Shown: positions 26,301 to 41,300, counted from the stretch's first letter. The stretch is DNA of 64,000 nucleotides from Euborellia annulipes (GCA_023213315.1 JAKCPI010006299.1:1-64000); one strand, 5' to 3'. The notes: generated by a model not told the origin, from the sequence alone. Numbers and translations: made by a program.

Positions 26301-29300
26301 CGAAAGTTCTACCTCTTTATTAAAATCATGACATTATTACTCTGTGCATTTATTATGCATAAGACAGGAAAAAAGTCATGCCATTGTTTTTTTTTTTTTT
26401 ACAATTGTGCCTATCTCAGATTTAGGTTAATGGCTCTTGGTTCCTTCGTGCATAACATCGTCCAATTACACACGTTTAAATAAATAAAACACAGTTAAAT
26501 AAATAAAATAAACAAAAAAAATAAGTTGAATCTTTCAAATTTTCAAATCCATTCCGAGAAGATGACGAATAGACTAATAAGTTAAAATAAATATGTACAT
26601 GAATAATGTATTGGATAACCAATGTTTGTACCCGGCCCAGTAAATGGATTATGCTGTTGGGCATGAAATTAAATAAATAAATAAATAAATGATATTATAA
26701 ATTAGGCTTTTTATTGCCATTGGGCTAAAATACGTTTCAAAACATAATAGATACAGAACTGGAAAATGATAAATGTAAAAATATTCTTGGATAAATTAAA
26801 ACTAAAAACACTAGGTGATATTAAATTGATACTGGCGACCGTTGGCACTAGTTGAAACATATTTAATTAGGTGATATGTTTCAATATATTATTGATGCCA
26901 CACCAAGTGTCGAAACACACGAAATATTGAAGCAACGGTTACCAGTTTAATAATAAAGAAAATAAATCAATAACAGTACTAGGCTCTAGTATAATATTTA
27001 TTTTAATAATACGATGAGAAGTTGAAAGAACCTCTAATCCAGCACCTTATTTAAAATTGCTGATAAAATGATTGATAGTACACCTATATGAATCTTTGCT
27101 ATTTTTTAGGCCTTTTGAAAATTTAATTAATTTATTTTGTTCTCTCTCTTTTTTTAGATCCGTAGACGAGTCCCGTCCCCCGGGTCGCTTCAACGGTTAT
27201 GACATGTATTACGAGGCCGAATTGGATGTTCGTAAGGAAAGGAGAACTCACAAGTACCTGATGGCGATGGTCACCGTTTTTGCCATCTGCTTGTGTCCAC
27301 TTATGGTACTCCGGTAAGCTAACGCCATTTTATGTCATTAACATAAGAGAATGTTAAAATAATTTATTTACTTTTTTTAAGATTGACTATTTTACTTGTG
27401 ATTTATAACAGAATTATTACAGTATGTAAAGCATACGTACTCATATTACATAATTTTTTTTTATCTCGTATACAATACATAACAAAGAAAAAATATTCCC
27501 TTTATCCATGCGAGAGCTCTCTTTTTTTACCGAAAACGTAAAGAATTCATCTATCAAAGTCTTGTCAATTTATGATTTGCCACTCAAGAAAAATGTTCCC
27601 GGCTAAAGAGATTATGGATATTTTCTTTGACATCTTTTTAAAATTTTGTTAAAGAAAATCTACAAGAAAAAAAAGATTCAAGAAGAGAACTGTCTTAAAT
27701 TTTTATAATTTTATTTTTTTATAAAGTAAAATAGAAATTAAATTGAACCTATAATATAATTATTAAACAATTTTAATATTACTAGCCGCGTGGCCCGCCT
27801 TCGGCTAGGCCTAACGTCTTCTCGGGCTAAACCCCTTCCATCATCAGGCCATATTATGTTAAATAATGTAGGATATAAGTATTTTATGAAAATCTAGTGG
27901 TTGCCATAGTAACGACTTTGTTCAATAGACACTTTGTGTGGTAGTGCGGATTATCATCCCTCATCCCCAAAACATCATCCAAATTTCATTAAATAAAGTA
28001 GGTTATAGCATGTCAAATATTAGGGGTTTTGATATTAAATTTGTAACTTCAAGTTGATTAGTATTTTCTCTTATCCATCATAATATATCCGATGATTTTA
28101 TTAATTAAATAAAAGCGATTCATGAATTAATTAAGAGAAAATGACCCCTAATTAATAATCCAAGATTTCAAGGTGATTTAAATTCAATGACATCAGCGAA
28201 AGGATTAAATGGACCCTGATTAGTTGAAATCAATGAAATGGAAAGACAATGGACCAAATTGCATGTGAAAAGATCAATTGCACGGTCACTTGGAATGGGA
28301 GGCCTAATATATAACCTATTTCTGATGAATTATTTATTTTTATTAGGAGAATACTGTACAGTATTTATATATTTTTAATAAATATTTAATACAAAAATGT
28401 GGTCTATAATGAAAAATTCTCCTAATAATAATATTTCAAATCACAAAAGCTTTAATAAACACAATTATTTATTTATTATTATAAATTCCAAGTTATGTTT
28501 TTGGGGTTTTTTTTATATCTTTTGATTGATGAAGTAGAAAAATATATTATTATTTTTTAACTTCAATGAATGCAAGTTAAAAAGTTAAATAAAGAAAAAA
28601 GTTTTTTTATTTTATTATTCCAAAAGTAGAGAATATAAACGTTTACAATTACTTCAGTCGACGTGGTATGCATTATAATACATATTCGGAACAAAAATTT
28701 CGGACACTACTTTTTTTATTCTCATATTCACTCTTTTGTGCCATATTAAAATTTTTATTAAATTACATTTAAATATTTTTGTAGTAGAATGAGAAAAAAG
28801 AGCTGCTAATTATAATTTCATTTATTTCCTCTTCACTGCTGACGTTTCGGTCCTGTTTAGGACCATCTTCAGAGCATTTCATTAGGCATTCATAAATTGA
28901 ACTCGGACAGAACAGTCACAATATATCATTTGGAGACTTTGCCATGGAAAATACATCTCATCTGCCACTATTTAAAAAATATTCACGTATCAGGTGTATA
29001 AAAAATAAACCAATGATATTTATTTTTGGTGAAATGTTAAATTTCATATTAATGATGGCAGCCTTAACGCTAGGGGAAATTGATGGCGACCACGAGCCGC
29101 CCGACCTGGGACAGGCATTCTTTCTGTTCTTTGTATGTCTGTCTCTTCTTTGTATATTTTCAACAGGTATCAGACCGTGCGACGGGTCGGTCTGTCCTAT
29201 CCTTCCCGGTCGCAAAAACACATATTAGAGAAGAATGGAGGGAAAGAGTAGATCCGCCGACCCAGCACCGCAGCAATAAGGCGAGGAAAGAAGAAGATGA

Positions 29301-32300
29301 TAGCTCTAATGCTCTGAAGATGGTCCTAAACAGGACCGAAACGTCAGCAAATAAATGAAATTACAATTAGCATTCTACTTCAAATTTAAATTTTTATTTC
29401 CTATCCCTCAATTTTAAAGTTTTTCTTTGGCTACGCCAATATTTTCTCTATAGGAAGCATCCAATGGATTATTTATCCATGTTCTCATTGGCAAAATCCA
29501 CAATCCGAACAAGAAGTTTTTAACAACTAATTTCAAAATGAACGATGCATGCGTCATATGCACTTATATTAAACTGTTAATTTAACGGGGCAGGCAACAG
29601 TTCCCCTTTCCCGTTTTTGACATTTGATATCTAACTGAGACAATGATAAGGAAGAGACTTCCTCCAATCTATTCATATATTCTCGCACAAATTTACCTAA
29701 CCGATTAACTATTATACAGGGTGAGCTGCCAAAAACAAGCCTCTTTAGTTCCTTGACATCTAAAGGATTCGAGTAAATCCCCTCCCTCTCCCTAAGTTAC
29801 CTGGGAGGTTTTAAAAGTCATTTATTCAGTTAGATTATATGTAACTGCGGTCGATGGCTTTTATTTGATGTTATATGTTCTTTTTCTTTTTTTGTCTAAT
29901 TATATATTAATATTAAGGTGACCGATCCGAACCAAAGTTGCATCGATCATTGATGAGACGGATTTTGATAAAGGTCGCTGCATGATTGTTAAAAATTACC
30001 AATAAATTTATTATAATTCTAAGAATTAGGAAAGAAACTAGAGAAGGTTTTATTTGGCTCTCTGTCTATCCTCTTCATCTCATTAATATCTTTTTTCCTA
30101 ACTCCGCGCCTGCCTTGTTCAGTTTGGTGTTAGTTCATATAACAATCTCAGTCATCTCAAGTTTCTGATATTTTTATAATGACTATATTCTTTATAGTAT
30201 AAGACAAAAAGAGAGATAACACTTGAGTGCTCTCTCTGTCAGGGTGGCTATTTTTTATCAGCACGTAAAGTAAGATAAAATAACAGGCAACGTAATGAAA
30301 AATATAAATTAGATATCTGTTCACTCGAACAATAGTGAAAAACCACAATAAAGGAATGTCATTTTTAATTCATCTTTAGTTTGCAATTCGTTCATTGTCT
30401 CTATATCAATAATTTTTTTTCTCATACCGTTTTAATTTTCCGATTTTTTTTTATCCGATGAAACAACAACAACGTTTGATTTAATGTACGAATAAAATAT
30501 GACCTTCCGATAAAACTCATTGTTTTCCAAATTTTGCTGACTTTTCGATGCATATTTGACAATTTAACACCACACGAAGTGTAATTAATGGAGTTGAGGA
30601 CAATTGACATTTTTTTATAAAGCTCAGCAAACTAGAAATTATTTAGATGAACCTTTTTTTTAACCTTGTTGAATTTTTTTTCACCCTTTGATTGTAGTTT
30701 GGGGCGTTAGGAAATGAAAATTTATTCGTCTCTGGTTCAGGGTGGGGCACGTGGCTACTGATTTATAGACTTCCCCACCGTCCTGGATTATTCTGTTTTT
30801 GTAAAAGGGAAAACAATTACTGATTAGGATTTAGTTTAGTACACACCATTTTACTTATTAATTAAATTCCTTTCATCAACACTTGAATTCTAAAATAACA
30901 TATAAATTAAAATAATTTTTTATTTGAAATTTGATTTGTATACAAAAATATAGAAACAAACGTCACCTTGAAATTTTCTTCATAAAGATTGTATACCGTT
31001 AAAAAAAAAATCATAACTTAAAGCTGTCCCCGTTCTAGGACACTGATTTCTTTGCCATCTTCTCCTTTTAACGAGCCTCCAATCACTTGATAAGTCGGCG
31101 TTAAAATAAGGGGAACTTCTCCCCGGGTTGTTGACTAATGATGTTTTTAGAAAAAAATAAGTTAGGGAATTAAAGATAAAATAAAATGTACGAGTAGTCG
31201 ACAAATTTGTTTGATCATTCAAATAAACGAGTAGGCTAATTCTGATAACTTAATAAAAGTAGAGTGAGTTTCCTTAAAAATATCCCATTCTTAAGATTCC
31301 TAACTCATTTCTTTCAAGTTGTGGCTGTGGATATTCAGTGAAGGATGTGTAGAGGCCTCGCTCCGTCTGCCTCTACATGTCCTTCTTTAATATTATTTAA
31401 AGAAGACCGAGCAAAATAAATTAAGTTATTATTATTTGAATCCCTATTTATTTATCCAAGGTTCTTTCATATATGCAGACACAAGTCTCAATCATTTTGC
31501 CTAAAAAATCCATTACTTTTGTATGAAAATAAAATTATTTTCTATTGTACTAATAAATAATAATAATAATTGTAATTTACCAAGTGGTTTACAAAGTGAA
31601 TTGAGATTTTTATTACAAAATTTCTTTCTCTCCTCCTCTTCTGCTTTTTTCGACATTTTCATACAGTATGTAGTATATATCATTTACTTAAAGTCTACAT
31701 TTTTTGAAATTTATTTGATGGCGTTATTTCATTAAAGCCGAAACTGTTTCCTAAACAGAGAGTGAAAATTAATTACCAGGCTACCTTCTCCTTTTCACCT
31801 CTTATTTTTTAAAATTTATTTAAAATATTACATTCAGGATCTATTGGTTATCTATAGAATATAGTCCAGGGTTCCCAAACTTTTTCGGTTCCCGGCGTCC
31901 TTAATATATCAAAATTTTTCCATGGCGCCCCATGACACATCTCAGGGCAAACCTTATGTTACCTTATGTCTCTTCAGATTCGCATTGATACACCTATTTG
32001 CAATTTTATTTAATAAATAATTAAAATTCCTGACTTCAATTTTTCGGCTAATTGCGAAAAATTAATGGCAAATACTAATTTTATAAAGTACCGGTAAAAA
32101 TATTATTAATATACTATAATTAGTTAATTTGGGGAAATTTTTTTTAGGAAAATTTTCACGGCGGCCCAAGACAACAGCCATTGCCCACAGTTTGGGAAAG
32201 AATGATATAGCCTATATTTATTATAAAAAAAAATATATTTTTTTTCTTTAATTCAAATCATTTATACTCGAATTCTTAACTAATCGTATTATCATAATTG

Positions 32301-35300
32301 TATACAAATAATTTATTGTATAAATTTTAATGTCATACACCTGGAGTTGATTATTTATTACCAACCCCTTCCTTCTCTACGTTTATTAGAAATTAAATTA
32401 ACTCTAAAAGCTTTAGAGATTATTATATATTATTTATTATAATATTTATTTATTTAATAAAATATTATACTTTAATATGAATTTATAATTATTTATTAGA
32501 GCTTTTGTGTAATTATTGTAAAATTTTTATACTTCATATTTTCAATTTAATATTAATTTTAACGAAATAACACTCATGTCTTTTCATATTTATATCTATT
32601 AATTACGATTATTGTACTCATCTATCTTATGTCCACGTCTATTTGATATCCATTTATTCTTATCAATTTAGTTACGTTTTTTGTCAAATTCATTTATTAT
32701 TAACTCTAAGAATGTTCTTTTTTATGCTTGCAGAAAATTTAATAGTATTAATATTTTCCTTCATTTGCAGAGTGGCAAAACTTGCTCTGACCGAAACTTA
32801 CGAGAATAGCGGACATTTCGACGTGACTTATACTCTCTTTGTTTGGTTGGCTTTTCTACCTACCTGTACTACACCTGCTCTCTTTGCTGCATGGCGGATG
32901 AAACGGTGAGTGCTTTTTTTTTTTTTTGTTGTATTTTACATTGACCGTATTTCTACACATCTCATTTTTTTTTTTTTTTATAACTATTTCACGTCGTCTA
33001 TTTCGTCTTCTTAATCTCATTTTAATAATTATATTATGTATGTGTATGGTTTATATTACTTCTAATAAAGGAAGTTGTTATTGGAATGTTATTTTTACAT
33101 CTATTTATTTTAGATGATTTGGTGGATTTTTCTTTTTTCTATTTTTTTTTTAAACTGATCAAATTTTATAAATTTTGAGTGATCAGTCATTCTAGAAAAC
33201 CTTTATCAATTTGTGATCTTAAAGTAAATATTATGTGTCCCTTAGCCAAGTGGAAGATGAGTAAAAACTTCTCAAGAAATGACAAATTCATATGTCAAAA
33301 TCAACTTTTTACTTTCTCTTACCTCTATATATATGTTAATATATATAGAGAGAGGAAGCCGTATTCAGAAATATTTTTTTAATTAAAATTTTTCTCAACT
33401 ATGAATTAAAAATGAAAAAATAATGCAAATCGTTTAATTAGAAAATTTTATTAATAATATAAAAAATTTTCAAATATACCCGTATAGTGGAAACAGCCAA
33501 AGTCAAATATTTATTTTAATTGCTGGAAGGTTTACTATTGATTTTCTTGTTCTGGTCTTCGGAATTTTTGAATAAATATTAAAAAAAAAAATTTTCTTTT
33601 CGGAAAATTTTAATGAGGGCTGCCAGTACCCATTAAAATTTTCCAAAAATAATAATAAAGTAATATTTATTTAAAAATTCCGAAGACCAGAATAAGAAAA
33701 CCTTCCAGCAATCAAAAAAAAAAAAAAAAAAAAAAATTTATAGAAAAATTGATCTTTAGTTAAGATTTTTCTTTTTAACGTTTCGGAACATCGGCCTAAA
33801 AATTAGCGGTTTTCGTCCAAAAAATGTAAAAATCATGAATTAATTTAATACCTGCGTTCCTTTAAAAGTCTTAACATTTAGAAAACCTTAAAAAATGTCT
33901 TGATTAGTTCAAAAAATATAATATACTTGGGCTTTGATTTTTCAATATCTTCATACTGAAAAAAAAAATCATAATTCATAGAATGAAAACATTGCCTGAA
34001 GATAGGCCCCACCCTAAGGGTTGGTTATTTATCACGGTTCACATATGCTTAATTATTATCAAGTGGTTTTTCTAGACAAACTCTTGAACAATTCTATTAT
34101 TAGTTGGTCATTTGCAGGGCCGTAACTAAGATATTTTTAAGGGGGTAAAATTTAATTTGCCGCCCCCTCCTTAAAATTTTCTATACAAAATTCATATCAT
34201 TTTACCTTTTTTTTTTTAGTAAATCTTTTTTTAATTGCCGCCCCCTGATATCTGCCGCCCGGGGCACATGCACCCACTGCCCCCCCCCTCCCCCCTAGAT
34301 CCGGCCCTGGTCATTTGTTTGTTTCTTTCTCAATCACTTGAAAAAGTATAAATTTTAAGACAATATCAATGCTATTCATTGTTTCACAGTATATGAGAGA
34401 AACGTAAAACCATTGATAAAAAATAAATATGTAATGAAAACTTACTATTTTATATTATACTTATTCTTGAAACTGGACTTAAGAGGACTGACTATCCCAC
34501 TATTTCCACTTAAACCAATATTTATTAGAACTAGTGCAATAGTATATCAGAATAGTTTATTTATTATTACATCCAATAAATAAATATAAATTTAAAAAAA
34601 AAAACTCATCTCTAAATTGTTTTAAAACAATTATTAACTTTTCTTTCCAAGGGAGATTAAGACGGGGTGGGGTTCTTATAAATCTGATTCTCTGTGAATT
34701 TATTGTTCCTTAGGGATTTAATAGAATAGAATGGAATTTTTCTTTTACAACTTTCTTCAACTTACTTAGTTTATTCGCTCATTTGGAAAGAGAGAAAAGG
34801 AATACAATTCATTTTCCAAATCAATTAACTGTTAATTAATTTAATAAATTAATTATAGGAATCATTTTAAAATTTGTCTAATCTATCTTAAACTATAAAC
34901 CGTGGGCTCTAATTGAAACAATAGGGTATATATGAGAATTGAAAAATAAAAAAATTTGGTGTGACTGGCGCAGAGCACACAACTTTCTCAAGGTATGAGT
35001 AGAAGTTGCTTATGAGATGCTTTTTTTCAACTTTTATGCTTATTTAACAACTTTTTATTCAAGATATTTATGCTTTTTTAAGCACTTTTTTTTCCATTTT
35101 TTTATGCTTTTTTGTCCGGTCTTTAATTATAACTAGAGACCGGATTTTAAGCAAAATGCTTATTGCTCAATTTTATAAGCAACCATTAGATATTTAATTT
35201 CTATACGAATTAGGAAAAACTAAGTGTATTGAGATTGCATTTTTTATGCTTTTTTTGCTTTTTTTGAGTTTTCATGCTTTTTTTCCCTTTCATGCTTATT

Positions 35301-38300
35301 TGAACTTATTTTACGAATATTTATATTTTTTTTTTTTTTTTTTTTAATAAAAAACACTTTTTTCCCATTCACACACGCATACACCAGGGACGTATATAAG
35401 GGAGGGAGGGGGCCCGCCCCCCCCAAAAAAAAAAAAAAAAATTTCAAAAACCCCGCATTGCGAAAAAATATAGCCCTGGAAAAAAAATTTTTCATCAGGG
35501 TGAAAAAATTTGGTTCCGCAAAAACAAAATTTTTCGCAATTTTTCTTTAAAAAAAATTTGTATACGCCATTGGTATGAGTAAAAATTGCTTATTAGATGC
35601 TTTTTTTCAACTTTTATGCTTATTTAACAACTTATTATTCAAGATTTTTATGCTTTTTTAAGCACTTTTTTTTCCATTTTTTTATGCTTTTTTGTCCGGT
35701 CTCTAATTATAACTATTTGCATCAGCGCTACCCAAATACCCAGAAATAGCTTCAAATTCTCAGTCAACAAAAAAAATTTAAAACTTAATGCAGATTATAG
35801 AATAATTCAGATATTGAAGATATCTTTAACCGTTTAGGAGATATTAGTAAAAACTAGGGTCCGACCTAAACAAGATTTTCAGCCGAAACCGAATATTCGG
35901 CCTCAACCTTAGTTTCGGCCGAAACCGTAATCACCGAAACCGAAACTTGTATTTCCAATAAAAAAATTTATATATTTTTTTTTTTTTTTTTTTTTGAAAT
36001 TTTTTTCCCCTCCGTGAAAATTATTTTACCTTTTTTTTTAGGGAGACAAAAATTTTTTCTCCTTCAAGTGCAAATCATTTGACCTTTTTTTTTTTAAGAC
36101 TCAAGTTTCGGCTACTTTTTGGCCGAAACCGAAACTACGGCCAAAACCATGATTTTTGGCCGAAACCGAAACCGAATATTCGGGCGAACATCTGAGCATT
36201 AACAAAATTTTTCACTAAATTTTTGAAACTTGTTACCTAGTGTTTTTAATTTTTCTTTTCTTAATGATTAAGTTATAATGCCTAAAATCACGTTTAAGAA
36301 CTTTGAAAAAATTTAAATGAATCCGCGGTAGCCTTGAATGAAAAATGTTTTATATGAATATATTTGAGTACTTTGGTACACATTCTGACGTTACAAATTA
36401 TTTTTACTCAAAATTTCAAGTATGTGTTACTTAACAGATAATAATTGTTTAAGAGTTTTCAAATCCTGAAGAAGACACAATTAGTTCCGAAATGTTCTAC
36501 TCAAAAATGGTTGTAATAAAATATTTTTCATAATTATACATTCTAGCTTCTCTTTTTATTTTAATGATTTCAATTTCATATAATTCCTCAGTGATTTTAT
36601 AAATGAATAAATATTATTCATCAAATAGGATTTTCAATTAACTAATTTTGTTATTTTTTTCTCCTTTCACTAGGGTTTATTAAAATTTCAATTGCTCACA
36701 ATATTATGTTAATAAAGTGAGCAATCAAAAATATTTAATTAATTATTCAAAAGCATATAAGCTTCTAAAATATTATTAAATTTAAAGCGTCATTTTCTGT
36801 TAAATTACGGGAATAATCAATTTCCTTTTTAAAGGAGAAATCATGAGTATTTATTTGAGAATTTAATTAAAATAACTACCTAAGATAATATATTAAGTAA
36901 ATATGATTATTTGCTCCAGTAGTTGCTAAGCTAATTAAGACATCAGTTAGTTAAATTTCCTTCTTCATTCATTGAATATCAAGATTCTCAAAATTAATAG
37001 AGACGGCAAAGACTTGAAATGCTTTTCAGAAAATTTTTTAAAAATCCGGTGTGACTGGTCGCACAGCACCCAACTTTCGCTTACCTTCGGTAAGTTGTGT
37101 TCTGTGCTTGTCACACCAGATTTTTTTGTGTCGAGATATATTTAGTTCCGCCGATATATTAAAATTCAAGATGTCAAATTTATAATCATGGGAGAATGTT
37201 TTATATTTTGTTACCATAGCAACCATTTCTCCTATCTTTCCAATGAAGTACAAAGAGTAAAATTATTACTTCAAACTGTTTGAGGAGCAAATTTAATAAA
37301 AAAATTTAATTTTCAAAAAAAAAAAATTTCCACGACTTAACAGGCATTATTATAAACTTTAAATGCTGGTAGCGACCCTAAATTTTATAGTATGATCAGC
37401 GCCACAATTAAGTCCCCATCGATGAAAAACTAGCTTTTTTAAGTCAGGGGCGTATATAGAAATTTTTTCGGGGGGGGCCTGAACTCAAAAAATTTTCTGA
37501 GGAAAATATTTTTTAAGAAAACTAAATTTTTCACATGAAATTTTTGCGGAACCAAAGTTTTCCATCCCGCGGGAAAATCTGTTGTGCGCGATGTCTGTAT
37601 ATCACTATATATGTATTATCTGTATCCATTGGCGTAGCCCGAAATTTTTGATGGGAGGGGGATCAAGAAATTTTTTCCAAAATTTAAGATTATTTTATGG
37701 TATTTATAAATCATTTTGGTTTGTTTTTTTAAGCTAGAATAAAATTATTATCTTTTACTTTCTCTTACCCTATGTGAAATATAATTTGTATTAAATATCT
37801 AGTCATGACTTGGGTTCGATGGGGGGTGGGGGTTTGAACCCCCAACCCCCCTAGCCAGCTACGCCTGTCTGTATCAGCCAAAAGTATCCATTTGAGAGAG
37901 TTGTGACAGAGAGCTTTCTCTCTAAGCTTAGAGACATTAGAGCAAGCGCCTTATTTAGTTGCATGCAACACATAAATCACATAATAAAACCTTACACATA
38001 ATAAATTTTCATTATTTAATTATTTTTATTTAATTATCATTAACATCATAGCTTTAAATATCCATTAAAAAGCACCTGCTCTTTCTAAACTTTATTTTTA
38101 TTTCTCACACCGATAGGGTGCACTGCTAGAGTGGATACTTTTGGCTGTTACAGATAATATATGTGTTAGGGAAATTTCGGGGGGCTCGCCCCCTCCCCCT
38201 TATATACGCCCCTGCCTTAAGTATAGTATAGTATATGGATTATGGTGAAATATTTTTAAATTTGAAAAGGTAAAATAAAATCACCTGAACCAGATTTTAC

Positions 38301-41300
38301 GTTTTACCTTTTCGGTCATTAAAATTATTTCATCCAAACGTCGCGGGTTCGGACCCAGGCAGTCCGATGATTTTATTTAAGCCATTTGGATACCAGATGG
38401 CTTAAATAGAAATGCCTGAACCCCAAATTGATATATTAAGTACAACGGTTATCGTCAAAGTCTTAAATGGCCTAAAGTTGCCGAAAAGACTGTGTGAATG
38501 TGTGTGAGTGTGAGTGTGAATGAGAAAAAAGTGTGAATGTTTAAAAAAAAAAAAAAAATTATTTCATTATACACCATATACAATATCATATACTTAAGGC
38601 TAAAGCTATCAGGTGGGGACTTAATTATGGTGCTCACTGTAGGCCTACATGTGGGAGATTCGAATGAGAGGGCGAACCATAAAATTTTAAACACTTCATT
38701 TTTAAGCATCACCCTAATATATATACTACAGTTATATTTCCAAAACTGGTCACTAACATCAACTCTACAAAAATATCAAACTCCTAAATATTGTATATTT
38801 TTTGCATTCCTTTGAAGTTACAATTTTTTGGGAATGTTTCAGAATTGCATTGTAATTAGACTTATATTTAGATATAAAGTAAGCAGGATAGAGCACTTCG
38901 CAGACTATCCGAGAGAGAGTAGTCCATTTTTGTATAAAATCTCTTAAATTTTTCAACTATCACTTAAGAAATATTTTTTAAAGCTTCGGTCTTTAAAAAG
39001 TTTGAAAGCCTCGATATTCAAAGCATGACGAATGTATTATTAAAGCAATCAATTTAGTTGCATCAAAAATTTTATTTGAAACATCATTTTTTTTTTTTTT
39101 TTTTTGACAATCAAATTGATAGATCTAAACTAAATATTTAACTACAAGTTGTGACATTTTAGACATAATACAAATACATCTCTTGGAAAATGAATAACAA
39201 ACAACCATAAAATATTCTCTATAACTTAGCACTATATCAAACAAAAAGCGCATAGGAGACATTTTATTATTTATATACTAGCATTTACGAATTTATTTCT
39301 AAAATGAGAGAAAGAAACAAAAAAAATAAATAAATAATGATGGAAAGAGGGTTTGTGTATGTTTAAAATTGAAAATTATAAATGACTGAATTTTTTATAA
39401 TAAAAAAAAGGTTCGTTTCCATACTTGGCAAAAATACATTAAAGTGCGCCTTGGCGGGGAAATTATTTGTTATATATAAATTAACAAACCATTTAAAAAC
39501 TTGTTTTTTTTTTTCCTGGAATGACCTTACAGGGCACTTTGGAAATACATTCATAACTCTGCGGGCCGCATATAAAATAATATATCCTCATTGACATTTT
39601 TTGGTTAATTTTAAACTGGTAACCGTTGGCTCTAGTTGAAACATTATGCTTTAATAGGAGAATTAAATTCACAAGGTTTTCTGTTTCAATAATATATTAA
39701 TTTGATATTAACACTTTATACGTATTTCGACACCATATGTGTCATCTTCAGTATGTAATTCGCTTCTGAAGATGACACATATGGTGTCGAATCTTCAGTA
39801 TGTAATTCGCTTCTGAAGATGACACATATGGTGTCGAAATACGTATAAAGTGTTAATATCAAATTAATATATTATTGAAACAGAAAACCTTGTGAATTTA
39901 ATTCTCCTATTAAAGATATTTTTTGGGGTGAAAAATTGAAACATAATGAGTTATTATTATTGTGTTTACTACTATTCTGGATGCACAATTAATGTATTTT
40001 TTAATACATTGGTTTTCACTACTTTATGTACAATAAACAATATTTTGTGAAAAAATAATTATATATAAACTTTTTTTTAAAGAAAATAGGCACGTTAGTT
40101 TCAAAAAATCGTTTAACATTTTACGTGCTAGTGAAAATTTGTTTTAAAACTGTCATCAACCTTTTTTGACAGCCAAACGATTTTCTATAATCGATTGAAA
40201 ATAGAACTCTGGTATGATATATTGTTTGGGAAATAACAAAAAAAAAATACAAAATTTATTCATCTCGGTTTCAAAACGTTAATGTAATCTGGGTATTCAT
40301 CCGTTATCATATTTAAAGAAAATAGAGCCGGCAGAAAATTAACATTTGAATATATACTGTATTTTCATAAAGATATAAATAATAATATTTAATTACCATA
40401 ACTGAATTGAATTAAATTATTCCACGAGAGATTATGTATCATATATCTGATTTCTCTGTTTAATTGCAACAAGTAGTATAATAGTTAATTAGAGATTATA
40501 AAATAAATAGTTCTAGTTCAGAACCAATTTAAATTCATATTCATTCAATTAAAAAATTCTAATGGAAATTCAATTATTTCTTTCAACTAAAAAAATTGTT
40601 TTTTGGAAAAACTTATAAAGTAAAAATCTGGCGTGACTAGCCGCACAACACAACTTACTCTTATCTTCGATAATTGAAAGTTGTATTCTGTGCTTGTCCC
40701 ACTAGATTTCAACATATATTTAGTTTCCGTCAGTAAGTCCGACATGGGTTTTTTTTTTTTTTTTTTTCAATTTTATTTAAGGTATTTTATTGCATCGAAG
40801 ACAGACCCCGACTCTATTATTATTTCAATTGGATTGGTAGCCAATCCAGGTCAAGATCTATGTAAAATTAAAAAAAAAAAAAAAAAACCTTTTAGGGTAT
40901 GACTTGATTAAATATATTTTTAAATTACATTATACCGATATAATGGGGGACGTTCCACACGCTGGTTGCTCGAGGTCATCAATCCCGAACTTTTGCCGCG
41001 CTTGGCATTGCTTAACTACAACGATTGTGGTGACTGTTGCTCTTCTCCGTTGCCTTGCCCCCCCCCCCCGGCCTATGTAAAATCTATAAACATGGGAAAA
41101 TATTTAGATTTTGTTACCATGGCAACCATTTCTCCGATCTTTCCAATGAAGTACAAGAGTAAAGTGTGCTTCAAACAATTTTTAGGGCAAAATGAGAATA
41201 TATATTTTAAAGAAGATCTAAAAAAAAAAATTGATTTGTGAATTTTAATCAAAATCGTTAGAGCAAATTTTGAGAAAATCGGAAAAAAAAAACTGCAAAA

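Larger units (their letters stand above)
10143..27157 (+). other. GPCR intron (17 kb) inside the loop 3 coding region
   Basis: Phase 2, GT-AG. It holds a hAT element, SINEs, a solo LTR inside a family A copy, several other family A copies, a foldback minisatellite and long TA and CT microsatellites, listed separately. I see no coding exon at 10.2-11.8, 12.5-13.5, 14.3-15.1, 15.7-16.9, 17.5-18.5, 19.6-20.2, 23.1-23.8 or 25.1-27.1 kb; these are AT-rich unique or decayed repeat sequence. Confidence 0.75.
27314..32770 (+). other. GPCR intron (5.5 kb) between the TM6 and TM7 exons
   Basis: Phase 2, GT-AG. It contains a GC-richer repeat start at 27.78 kb, a foldback element at 28.80-29.37 kb, a short family C piece at 28.34-28.43 kb and a hAT element at 31.87-32.20 kb. 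I see nothing gene-like at 29.4-31.8 kb. Confidence 0.8.

Noticed and set aside
28944..29358. Frames of 87-94 codons in the foldback interior
   Set aside because: They extend into the inverted arm, have no start or splice context and look at best like retroelement remnants.
34991..35716. Small LTR retrotransposon
   Set aside because: The direct repeats lack TG/CA ends, primer-binding site and target duplication.
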